Program-made: the position numbers and the translations under genes
Shown here: in pieces, positions 22,413-30,295 of the stretch
Position numbering within the stretch: position 1 is the stretch's first letter
How the letters are laid out: every line of letters starts with the position of its first letter
Assembly (NCBI GenBank): GCA_964579765.1
Contig: CAZOIK010000044.1
Coordinates: forward strand, 1-30,295
DNA length: 30,295 nt
Direction of reading: 5' to 3'
Source: DATNBT01 sp964579765
GTDB lineage: Bacteria; Acidobacteriota; Vicinamibacteria; Vicinamibacterales; CAVVIG01
The notes under the pieces: generated by a model
The model's database searches: none
What the model was told of the DNA's origin: nothing
The model's input: only the letters and a program-made list of their open reading frames with translations

Positions 22413-23569
22413 CGCGCGTCAGCTTCTTCGTCCACGACCTCAGCAGTAACCCGATCGTAAGGGCGGCGTCGCTGGCGCTCTCGCTGGCGGAAGTATTCGA
22501 GGTGGAGATACTCGGATTCGTCCACGGCGAAACCGGCATCTATCCGCCGTACCGCGACGTCTTCCCCTATCGCGCCATCCACGCCCCTCGTGACGTGTTG
22601 GCCGTCGCCGCCGAGTCGAAGCGGCTTGCCCGTATGGCGACCGGCGACGTCATCTACGCGTGTAAGCCACTCGCGGCGAGCTTTGGCCCCGCGTTGCTCG
22701 CATCCGGCTTCGGACGATCGCGTCCGTTGCTGCTCGATGCCGAAGATGACGAGTGGGTGCCGATGGGGAAGACGTGGATCGAGTTCATCAGGCGTGATCT
22801 CTTGCGCGGATGGCGCCACGCGTCGGCATGGAAGTACACAATGGCCGCCCACCCGTTCGTCAGGTGCGCATCGGGAGTGACGGTCTCGAGCCGTCGCCTC
22901 CAGCGTCGCTACGGCGGAACGATTGTGCGCCATGGCCCCGACGAGCATGCGTTTGATCCGGAAACGACGTCGTCGAGTGCAGACGCCCGCTCGGCGTTCG
23001 GACTCCCGCAAGGCGTGCCTCTGGCGCTGTTCGCTGGAATGCCGCAGCCGCACAAAGGCTTCGACGTGCTGCGCGCGTCGCTGCTGCAGCCCGCAGCGTG
23101 CGCGTGGCATCTGGTGCTGGCCGGTCCTGCCGATCACCCTGAGATCGAGGCGTGCGTTTCGGCGCTCGGCGACCGATGCCACACTCTGGGTCTGGTACCG
23201 CAGTCGCGTATGCCGGCGCTGCTGGCCGCGGTTGACGCGGTCCCTATACCGCAGTTGCCGGTCAGGTTCGCCGAGAGTCAACTCCCAGCCAAGGCGCTCG
23301 AAGCCATGGCCATGGCGCGCGCGGTGGTGGCGAGCCGCGTCGCCGATTTGCCCGAGGTGCTCGGAGAGGGGGAGCGTGGATGGCTGGTGCCGCCGGCCGA
23401 CCCGGTCGCGCTTGCCGACGCGCTGGCTCAGATCGCGGCGAACCCGTCCGAGCGCCTGCGCCGTGGAGCGTGTGCGCGGGCGTGGTATCTGCGGGAAGCC
23501 TCGCGCCGGGCCGTGCGAGAGACGCTCGTTCCTCTCATTGAGTCCGCGATGGATCGGTCGAACAGATAG
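22409..23569 (+). CDS. GT4-like glycosyltransferase
   Basis: The 386-aa GT-B protein has an N-terminal half ending near residue 170 that contains LLLDAEDDEWVP (107-118). The C-terminal donor half has LFAGMPQPHKGFDVL (207-221), with the phosphate-contacting Lys216, and a modified glutamate motif E289...E298 in AESQLPAKALEAMAMARAVVAS. The glutamates are one residue further apart than in the usual E-x7-E, so donor binding may differ. ATG 22409 is preferred over an open upstream frame because of the ATGA overlap with the methyltransferase. It is the last gene of the sugar operon and is convergent with serine palmitoyltransferase across a 20-nt gap. Confidence 0.82.
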   Translation: MTRVSFFVHDLSSNPIVRAASLALSLAEVFEVEILGFVHGETGIYPPYRDVFPYRAIHAPRDVLAVAAESKRLARMATGDVIYACKPLAASFGPALLASGFGRSRPLLLDAEDDEWVPMGKTWIEFIRRDLLRGWRHASAWKYTMAAHPFVRCASGVTVSSRRLQRRYGGTIVRHGPDEHAFDPETTSSSADARSAFGLPQGVPLALFAGMPQPHKGFDVLRASLLQPAACAWHLVLAGPADHPEIEACVSALGDRCHTLGLVPQSRMPALLAAVDAVPIPQLPVRFAESQLPAKALEAMAMARAVVASRVADLPEVLGEGERGWLVPPADPVALADALAQIAANPSERLRRGACARAWYLREASRRAVRETLVPLIESAMDRSNR

Positions 23570-23589
23570 CGTTCGATCGAGGGCGCCTG

Positions 23590-24808
23590 CTACGCCGTGA
23601 CGCCGACGCCGACGCCGACGCGCGCGCGCTCGAGGATGTCGAGCGCCTTGTCGATCTGCTGGGGCGTGTGTGCCGCCGAACAGCTCGCGCGCAGCAGGCA
23701 GTCGTCGCGCGAACAGCCGGGCGGCACGATCAGGTTGACGTAGAGGCCCTCGGCGAGCAACTCCTGCCAGAGCGCGATCGTCCGCATCTCGTCGCCGGTG
23801 AAGATTGGCACGATCGGCGACTCGGTCGAACCGATCTGGTAGCCGATCTGCTGGAGCCCGTCGCGCAGCCGCGCAACGTTGGCCCAGAGCTGCTCCCGCA
23901 GCTCCGGATGCTCGCGGATGACGCGGACCGCCGCGCGAACGCCGGCGACGTTGCCAGGCGATCCCGATGCGGTGAACACGTAGGCGCGGGCGAGGAAATG
24001 CAGCGATCGCAGCTCGGGGTGGTCCGACACGCACACGCCGCCTATGCCGGCGAGCGACTTCGAGAACGTGCCGACGACAAAATCGACCCGATCGAGAACG
24101 CCCTGCGCTTCGGCGACGCCGAGGCCCGTCGGACCGAACGTGCCGAGCGAGTGCGCTTCGTCCACCATCACGTACGCGCCGTAGGCGCGGGCGACGTCAA
24201 CCAGGTCGCGCAGGGGCGCGACGTCACCGCGGATGGAGTAGAGGCCCTCGGCCACGACGAGCCGGTTGCGCTGGCCCTTCGGCAGCCGCTCGAGCTTCTT
24301 GCGGAGGCTCTCTGGCGAGTTATGGCGGAACGCGACGACTTGCGAGGTCGTCTGCCGCGTCGCGTCGTAGATGCTGGCGTGGCTGTCGCTGTCGATCAGG
24401 ATCACGTCGTCGGGGCCGCAGAGGGCGCCGACGACCGAGAGGTTGGCCTGGTAGCCCGTGCTGAAGATGAGCGCGTGCTGCTTGCCGAACCAGTCGGCGA
24501 ACTCGCGCTCGAGGCCCTGGTGCAGCGACATGGTGCCGTTCGCGGTGCGCGACCCCGTGGTGCCGGTGCCGTATTCGAGGATGGCCTCGCGCGCGGCCGC
24601 CATTACCTCGGGATCGAACGTGAGGCCGAGATAGTTGTTCGAGCCAAACATAAGGGTGGGACGTCCGCCGATCACGATCTCGCACGGGCCCAGCACCCGT
24701 TCGATGACGGTCGATCCGGGGCTCGCGGTGCCGGCTTCGAACGCGGCTCGCTTTGCCTCGATGGCCTTCAGCTTGTCGAGCAGGTCCCTGCGCTGTTCGC
24801 TCAAAAGG

Positions 24809-24825
<17 letters not shown>
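23590..24825 (-). CDS. spt: Serine palmitoyltransferase (alpha-oxoamine synthase family)
   Basis: The 411-aa PLP enzyme should condense serine with a fatty acyl thioester to 3-ketosphinganine, the first step of sphingolipid synthesis. Catalytic residues are present: His149 in DSDSHASIYD, Asp222/His225 in VDEAHSLG, and PLP lysine Lys256 in GTFSKSLAG. GTGTTGSRTANGT, FSTGYQANL, FRHNS, YVFTAS and GLYVN match Sphingomonas SPT as I recall it, rather than biotin-pathway AONS or KBL, which carry a GK lysine motif. Arg379 (CLLRAS) corresponds to Arg390 of that enzyme, but the position of its Arg378 is Val367 here. GTG 24825 overlaps the ligase by 17 nt; TTG 24804 is an alternative. Third gene of the ACP-ligase-SPT operon. 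Confidence 0.88.
23599..23622. repeat. GACGCC hexamer microsatellite at the SPT C-terminus
   Basis: Three copies of GACGCC followed by GACGCG. On the minus strand it encodes the GVGVGV tail of serine palmitoyltransferase, just before the stop. Slippage could vary the tail length. Confidence 0.6.
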
Positions 24826-26496
<1,671 letters not shown>

Positions 26497-26497
<1 letters not shown>

Positions 26498-26760
26498 CAG
26501 GCAGTCGCCGCGCTGTCGATGAGGGCCGTCACCTGCGCGACAATCTGACCGACGGTCCGCGCGGACGGCACGTCGTTGAGGGGGATGGAGATGTCGAAGC
26601 GATCCTCGAGCTCGGCGACGACCTCCAGGATCTGCAGGGAATCGAACCCGAGGTCGGCGGCCAGATCGCTCTCGCGCGTCGGTTCGATCGGCCGGCGGCT
26701 CACATTCTTCAGCACTTCGATGACGCCGTGCTCGACCTCGGTCGGCGAGGATGCAGCCAT
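26497..26760 (-). CDS. Acyl carrier protein
   Basis: The 87-aa four-helix acyl carrier protein has the phosphopantetheine site GFDSLQ with Ser41 and an acidic recognition helix (LQILEVVAELEDRF). It is the first gene of the ACP-ligase-SPT operon and probably carries the acyl chain used by SPT or by the ceramide synthase, separately from the housekeeping ACP. No strong ribosome binding site was seen; TATCCT at 26784-26779 (minus) is a possible -10. Confidence 0.88.
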
Positions 26761-26833
26761 ATGGTGACAGTCCCGTCAAGGATAGCATCGAAACAAGCAA
26801 GCTCTACGCCACGCTGCACGCGCTCTGACGCGG

Positions 26834-26839
26834 TATGCT
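26834..26839 (+). promoter_or_regulatory. -10-like TATGCT before the BON gene
   Basis: TATGCT lies 10 nt before ATG 26850. It contains the upstream ATG 26835, which argues against that codon as the start. Leaderless or near-leaderless transcription is inferred. Confidence 0.35.
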
Positions 26840-26849
26840 GACGCAAGAT

Positions 26850-27581
26850 ATGTATAAGAAATCCAGTACGCTCCTCGTGATCCTGCTGCTCTGCGTGGCC
26901 GCGCGCGCCGGCGCCGCCGTCTCAGACGCTGAACTGACTCGCAATGTCCAGCGCCAGATTTCAGGTTTGAAATACGGCGCGCTGCGCCCGACGATCACCG
27001 TCATGAACGGCGACGTGATGATTGCGGGCACGGTCGAAAGCTTGTGGCTGAAAGAGGAAACGATCCGGCGCGCGCTCAAGGTGCAGGGCGTCGGCCATGT
27101 GCTGTCGGATCTGATGATCGTGAAAGCGGAGAGCGACGACGCGCTCGCGATGAAGGTCAGAGATTCGATCGTCCACTACGACTTGTTCACCGTATTCGAC
27201 GACTTTCAGGGCGGCGTGAAGAACGGCGTCGTGCATCTGAGCGGCGCCGTCACCGAGGACAAGAAGCTGGACGACGTGCTCGAGCGCGTCGCCAAGATCC
27301 GCGGCGTCCAGGCCATCGACAACAAGGTCACGATCCTGCCGGCGAATCAGAGCGACGATCGGCTACGCGTCGCGATCGTGAACGCGATTTACAGCAATCC
27401 CGATCTGAGCCGCTACTCCATGGCCAATCCGCCGGTGCACGTCATCGTGAACAACGGGCACGTGACGCTCATCGGCACGCTGTTGTCGCAGGACGAGAAG
27501 ATCAAGGCGTTGCAATCCGCGCGGTTCATTAACGGCGTGCTCGCGCTCGAGGATCGCATCGTCGTTCCCCAGCGCCGATAG
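26850..27581 (+). CDS. Exported protein with three BON domains
   Basis: The 243-aa protein has a signal peptide MYKKSSTLLVILLLCVAARAGA (1-22). Three BON modules of about 65-70 residues follow, each with the pattern of a short amphipathic helix, strand, and V-x-L-x-G-x-V motif: VMNGDVMIAGTV, VKNGVVHLSGAV and VNNGHVTLIGTL. BON domains bind phospholipid membranes; relatives such as OsmY act in the periplasm under envelope stress. ATG 26850 is chosen over ATG 26835 because MYKK gives a proper n-region and the upstream ATG lies inside the -10 candidate. It is divergent from the ACP operon. Confidence 0.88.
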   Translation: MYKKSSTLLVILLLCVAARAGAAVSDAELTRNVQRQISGLKYGALRPTITVMNGDVMIAGTVESLWLKEETIRRALKVQGVGHVLSDLMIVKAESDDALAMKVRDSIVHYDLFTVFDDFQGGVKNGVVHLSGAVTEDKKLDDVLERVAKIRGVQAIDNKVTILPANQSDDRLRVAIVNAIYSNPDLSRYSMANPPVHVIVNNGHVTLIGTLLSQDEKIKALQSARFINGVLALEDRIVVPQRR

Positions 27582-27599
27582 AGGATCCGTGACTGTGGG

Positions 27600-27617
27600 G
27601 GCCGGCTCCAGCCGGCC
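27600..27617. repeat. Palindrome between convergent BON and efflux genes
   Basis: GGCCGGCT-CC-AGCCGGCC is a perfect palindrome with 8-bp arms and a 2-nt loop, the same geometry as the two at 10402-10444. It sits in the 46-nt gap between two convergent genes and could work as a two-way terminator, though there is no U-tract. Confidence 0.75.
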
Positions 27618-27627
27618 TTGACTTGAC

Positions 27628-29034
27628 TCAGAAACGGCCGCCGAGCGCTTTAATCAGCAGCACGGTGGCGTTCATCCGCCGCACGAGGATGCCGACTGCC
27701 GTGCGCTCGTTGGCGAGCGCGGCACTCTGCGCCGTGATCACTTCCAGATAGCTGACCACGCCGCCGCGATAGCGGTTGTTCGCGAGTTCGAGCGAGCGCT
27801 CGGCCGCCGCGACCGCGCCGGCCTGGATCGTCCCCTCGTCCTCGAGGATCCGCAGCGCTGCGAGCTGGTCTTCCACCTCGCGGAACGCCGACAGCACGGT
27901 CTCCCGATACTCCGCGGTCGTCTGCGCGTAGTCGGCGCGCGCCTGCTCCGTGACGCCGCGCCGGCGGCCAGAGTCGAACACGTTGACGAGCAGTGCCGGC
28001 GCGACCGACCAGAAGTTGCTCGCGGCGGCAAGCCAGCTGCCGAACGAGCTCGACTCGAAGCCCGTCGATCCCGAGAGCGTGAGGATCGGATAGTACGCCG
28101 TCTTCGCGAGGCCGACCTGGGCGTCGGTCGCGGCGACGCGGCGCTCCGCAGCGGCGATGTCCGGCCGTCGCTCGAGCAGCTGCGACGGCAGGGACGGCGG
28201 GATTGCCGGCGGCGTCGTCATGAGCGGCGCGACGCTCAGCGAGAACGAGGCGGCGGGTCGGCCGATGAGCACCGCGATCGCGTGCTCGAACGACGCGCGC
28301 GAGACCGCGAGGTCCACGGCTTCGGCGCGCGTGCTCTCGAGCTGCGTCTGCGCGAGCGCCACGTCGGCGGCCGACGCGATGCCGCCCTGATAGCGGTTCG
28401 TCGTCAGCTCCAACGCTCGCTGGTACGCGGCGACCGTGGTGTCGAGCAGCTCGCGCTCGCGATCGAGGCCGCGCAGCAGGAAGTAGTCGGTCGCGAGCTC
28501 CGCGTGCAGGCTGAGCGAGGCCGCCTGCACGTCGGCCGCGACCGCCTCGAGGTTCGCGCGGCTGATGTTCACCGTCTGGCGGACGCGTCCCCACACGTCG
28601 GCTTCGTACGACACGTCCACGGGCAGCAGGAAGTCGGCGTAGGAGTCGTGAAACGTCGAGAACGCGCGGTTGCCCGACTGCTGCTCGCGCGCGACGGACG
28701 GCGAGGTCGAGATCTGCGGCCCGAAGTCGGATCGCGCGATGCGCAGGCCGGCGCGCGCGAACTGCAGCTGCGCCTGCGCCGCTTTGAGCGTCTCGTTGGA
28801 GACGTCAACCTGATCCTCGAGCGCGTTCAGCCGCGGATCCCCGAAGAGCTCCCACCACTGGCCCTTGAGGACCGTGTCGGACGGCGCCGCGATCTTCCAG
28901 GTCTGGTCTTCCTTGAACGTCGGCGTCAGCTGCGCGGGAGGCGTGGTGTACGGCGCGCGCTTCGCGCAGCCGGCGGCCCCGAGCGCGACGCACATCAGCA
29001 GGGCCGCCCGCCTGGCATGCGAGGCGCGCCTCAT
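27628..29034 (-). CDS. NodT-family outer-membrane efflux lipoprotein (TolC-like)
   Basis: The 468-aa outer-membrane factor has a lipoprotein signal peptide with lipobox LGAAGC (Cys23). The two structural repeats of the OEP family include long coiled-coil helices and the pairs NRYQGGIASAADVALAQTQL and NRYRGGVVSYLEVITAQSAA. LPSQLLERRPDIAAAERRV, typical of RND outer-membrane lipoproteins, is also visible. It forms the outer-membrane channel of the tripartite pump. ATG 29034 overlaps the fusion-protein stop by ATGA. It is the last gene of the efflux operon. Confidence 0.93.
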   Translation of the reverse strand: MRRASHARRAALLMCVALGAAGCAKRAPYTTPPAQLTPTFKEDQTWKIAAPSDTVLKGQWWELFGDPRLNALEDQVDVSNETLKAAQAQLQFARAGLRIARSDFGPQISTSPSVAREQQSGNRAFSTFHDSYADFLLPVDVSYEADVWGRVRQTVNISRANLEAVAADVQAASLSLHAELATDYFLLRGLDRERELLDTTVAAYQRALELTTNRYQGGIASAADVALAQTQLESTRAEAVDLAVSRASFEHAIAVLIGRPAASFSLSVAPLMTTPPAIPPSLPSQLLERRPDIAAAERRVAATDAQVGLAKTAYYPILTLSGSTGFESSSFGSWLAAASNFWSVAPALLVNVFDSGRRRGVTEQARADYAQTTAEYRETVLSAFREVEDQLAALRILEDEGTIQAGAVAAAERSLELANNRYRGGVVSYLEVITAQSAALANERTAVGILVRRMNATVLLIKALGGRF

Positions 29035-30164
29035 TGCGCGACGTCGCGTCCGCTGACGACGCGAACGGTCTGGCCGGTCGTAATCGAGTCGGGCGGGTTG
29101 ACGATGACCGAGTCGCTGGGCTCGAGCCCGCTCACGACTTCGACGCTGTCGCCGAAGTCACGGCCGAGCACGACCGTCTTGAGCGTCACGCGCATGCCAG
29201 CGTCAACCACGGCCGCCTGCAGCACGTCGGTCTTGAAGATGATCGCGCTCGCCGGCAGCTTGAGCGTGGCCGTCGCGCTCGGCAGCTTCAGGTGCGCCTC
29301 GCAGTACGAGCCGGGCAGCAGCTCGCCTTTCGCGTTGTCCACGTCGATCTCGGTCAGCAGCGTGCGCGAGGCGACGTCGATCGCGCGGGCCGTCCGCGCC
29401 AGCTTGCCCGTGAAGCGCCGGCCGGGGAATTCCTTGAGCGTGAGATCCGCCTCGATCCCGGGCTGCGCCGATCGCGAGTAGACCTCCGGGACGTTGACGA
29501 ACACGCGCAGCCGCCGGGTGTCGGCGATGTGGAACAGCTCGTGCGCGTTGCTCCCCGAGTCGATGAGTGCCCCGATGTCGGTGCTGCGTGCGGTGATGAC
29601 GCCGGCAAACGGCGCCTCGATGCGGGTGAACGCGTGCAGCTGCTCGAGGCGCATCACGTTGGCGTGCGCCGAGGCGAGCGCCGCCTCGCGCGCCTCGAGG
29701 TTGCCGTTCGCGTTGTCGAGATCCTGCTGCGCGACCGACTCGGTCTTGATCAGATCGCGGTAGCGCTCGGCCGTCGTCTTCGCGAGCCGCATGTTCGCTT
29801 CGGCCGTCTTCTCGTCCGCGCGCGCCTGCTGCAGCTGCTGCTCGACTTCGGGCGCGTCGATTTCGGCCAGCAGCTGCCCGGCCTGGACGTGCGTGCCGAT
29901 GTCCGCGTACCACTTCTTCAGGTATCCGTTGGTGCGCGCGAAGATCGGCGCGTCCACGAACGCCTGCATCGTGCCGGGCAGCGCGATCTCCTCCTGCGGC
30001 ACGCCGCGCTCGGGGGTGGTCACTGCCACGGCGGGGACGGCGCGCTCCTGGGTTTCTTTCGTGACGTCCGCCAGCACGCGCGCCCGGCTGCTGATGCCCT
30101 GGTACGCGGCGCCGACGGCGAGCACCAGCAGTACGCTGGCGCCGATGACCGGCCCTTTGTTCAT
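29031..30164 (-). CDS. RND efflux periplasmic adaptor (membrane-fusion protein)
   Basis: The 377-aa protein has one N-terminal membrane anchor (about 6-22). The split lipoyl domain appears as NGYLKKWYADIGTHVQAGQLLAEIDAPE and IEAPFAGVITARSTDIGALI, separated by an alpha-helical hairpin rich in Glu, Ala and Gln (about 108-180). A beta-barrel and membrane-proximal domain follow (to about 370). This is the HlyD/AcrA-type adaptor linking the RND permease to the outer-membrane factor. ATG 30164 overlaps the permease stop by ATGA and the stop overlaps the NodT gene by ATGA, so all three are translated together. Substrate unknown. Confidence 0.93.
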   Translation of the reverse strand: MNKGPVIGASVLLVLAVGAAYQGISSRARVLADVTKETQERAVPAVAVTTPERGVPQEEIALPGTMQAFVDAPIFARTNGYLKKWYADIGTHVQAGQLLAEIDAPEVEQQLQQARADEKTAEANMRLAKTTAERYRDLIKTESVAQQDLDNANGNLEAREAALASAHANVMRLEQLHAFTRIEAPFAGVITARSTDIGALIDSGSNAHELFHIADTRRLRVFVNVPEVYSRSAQPGIEADLTLKEFPGRRFTGKLARTARAIDVASRTLLTEIDVDNAKGELLPGSYCEAHLKLPSATATLKLPASAIIFKTDVLQAAVVDAGMRVTLKTVVLGRDFGDSVEVVSGLEPSDSVIVNPPDSITTGQTVRVVSGRDVAQ

Positions 30165-30295
30165 TCCGTCTCCCTGCGGGTTCGCCCGTGCAGCAGCGCG
30201 AACACCGCCGGCACGAAGAAGAGCGTCGCCACCGTGGCGAGCGTGAGGCCGCCGATGACCGCCCGGCCGAGCGGCGCGTTCTGCTCGCCGCCCTC
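30161..30295 (-). CDS. RND permease, C-terminal 44 residues (cut by window edge)
   Basis: The frame enters from the right edge and ends at TGA 30163-30161. The visible end, starting EGGEQNAPLGRAVIGGL and continuing through TLFFVPAVFALLH, matches the last membrane helix of HAE1/AcrB-type RND transporters (the PLGRAVIGG turn and FVPAVF segment). It overlaps the adaptor start by ATGA, so it is the first-listed partner of the tripartite pump whose body lies outside the window. Confidence 0.9.
   Translation of the reverse strand, partial: EGGEQNAPLGRAVIGGLTLATVATLFFVPAVFALLHGRTRRETE

Noticed and set aside
21830..24034. 734-codon minus-strand open frame
   Set aside because: It runs antisense through the methyltransferase and glycosyltransferase and shifted within SPT, with a composition typical of shadows and no recognisable motif.
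26498..26800. Upstream extension of the acyl ligase through the ACP gene
   Set aside because: The ACP is clear in the other frame, and ATG 26497 sits exactly at its stop codon.
26835..26849. ATG 26835 as start of the BON protein
   Set aside because: It lies inside the TATGCT hexamer and adds MLTQD before a good signal-peptide start MYKK.

Overview
The window reads as high-GC chromosomal DNA from a Gram-negative, free-living aerobe or facultative aerobe. The best guess is Acidobacteriota, perhaps the Vicinamibacteria. The grounds are a TonB-dependent receptor with an N-terminal carboxypeptidase-regulatory-like domain, exported quinoprotein dehydrogenase and metallo-beta-lactamase-fold proteins, two RND systems, and many GC-rich palindromic elements that run into coding sequence. 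The phylum is inferred; there is no rRNA gene here to settle it. Genes are packed tightly, and six neighbouring pairs share a 4-nt ATGA stop/start overlap.

Region 1 (1-7532): a pirin gene cut by the window edge, divergent from an exported MBL-fold hydrolase; an orphan MdtB/MdtC-like RND pump; a membrane-anchored sulfite-oxidase-like molybdoenzyme; a second exported MBL-fold hydrolase; and a convergent sirtuin. Region 2 (7602-11319, minus strand): a VOC protein, an alpha/beta hydrolase and a PQQ-type dehydrogenase in one operon joined by ATGA overlaps. Region 3 (11372-16371, plus strand): a PAP2 lipid phosphatase or phosphotransferase, a TonB-dependent receptor and an MsbA-like ABC exporter.

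Region 4 (16347-26760) is the most interesting part and looks like a sphingolipid or glycosphingolipid biosynthesis locus. On its right side a minus-strand operon encodes acyl carrier protein, fatty-acyl-AMP/ACP ligase and serine palmitoyltransferase, the same set that starts ceramide synthesis in Caulobacter. In the middle is an extended SDR that could be the ceramide reductase (CerR type). Divergent from it, on the minus strand, are a desaturase that closely resembles eukaryotic dihydroceramide delta-4 desaturase (DES1/DEGS), a second histidine-box desaturase or hydroxylase, and a PimA-like GT4 glycosyltransferase. A plus-strand operon (sugar-nucleotide epimerase, methyltransferase, GT4 glycosyltransferase) could build a sugar headgroup, and the ABC exporter and PAP2 enzyme next door could move or modify the lipid. 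A bacterial GNAT-type ceramide synthase (bCerS) is not in the window.

Region 5 (26850-30295): an exported triple-BON-domain protein, then on the minus strand an RND permease (only its C-terminus), a membrane-fusion protein and a NodT-type outer-membrane lipoprotein, which together make a tripartite efflux system.

Two genome-level features recur. First, several genes have a TANNNT -10-like hexamer only 6-10 nt before the start codon, which suggests leaderless transcription; in two divergent gaps the hexamer is symmetric and could serve both strands. Second, short palindromes with constant geometry but different arm sequences lie between genes; one forms part of the N-terminus of the alpha/beta hydrolase and another supplies the C-terminal tail of the molybdoenzyme. 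No tRNA, rRNA, CRISPR array, insertion sequence or phage gene was seen, and no stretch over 300 bases lacks a gene.
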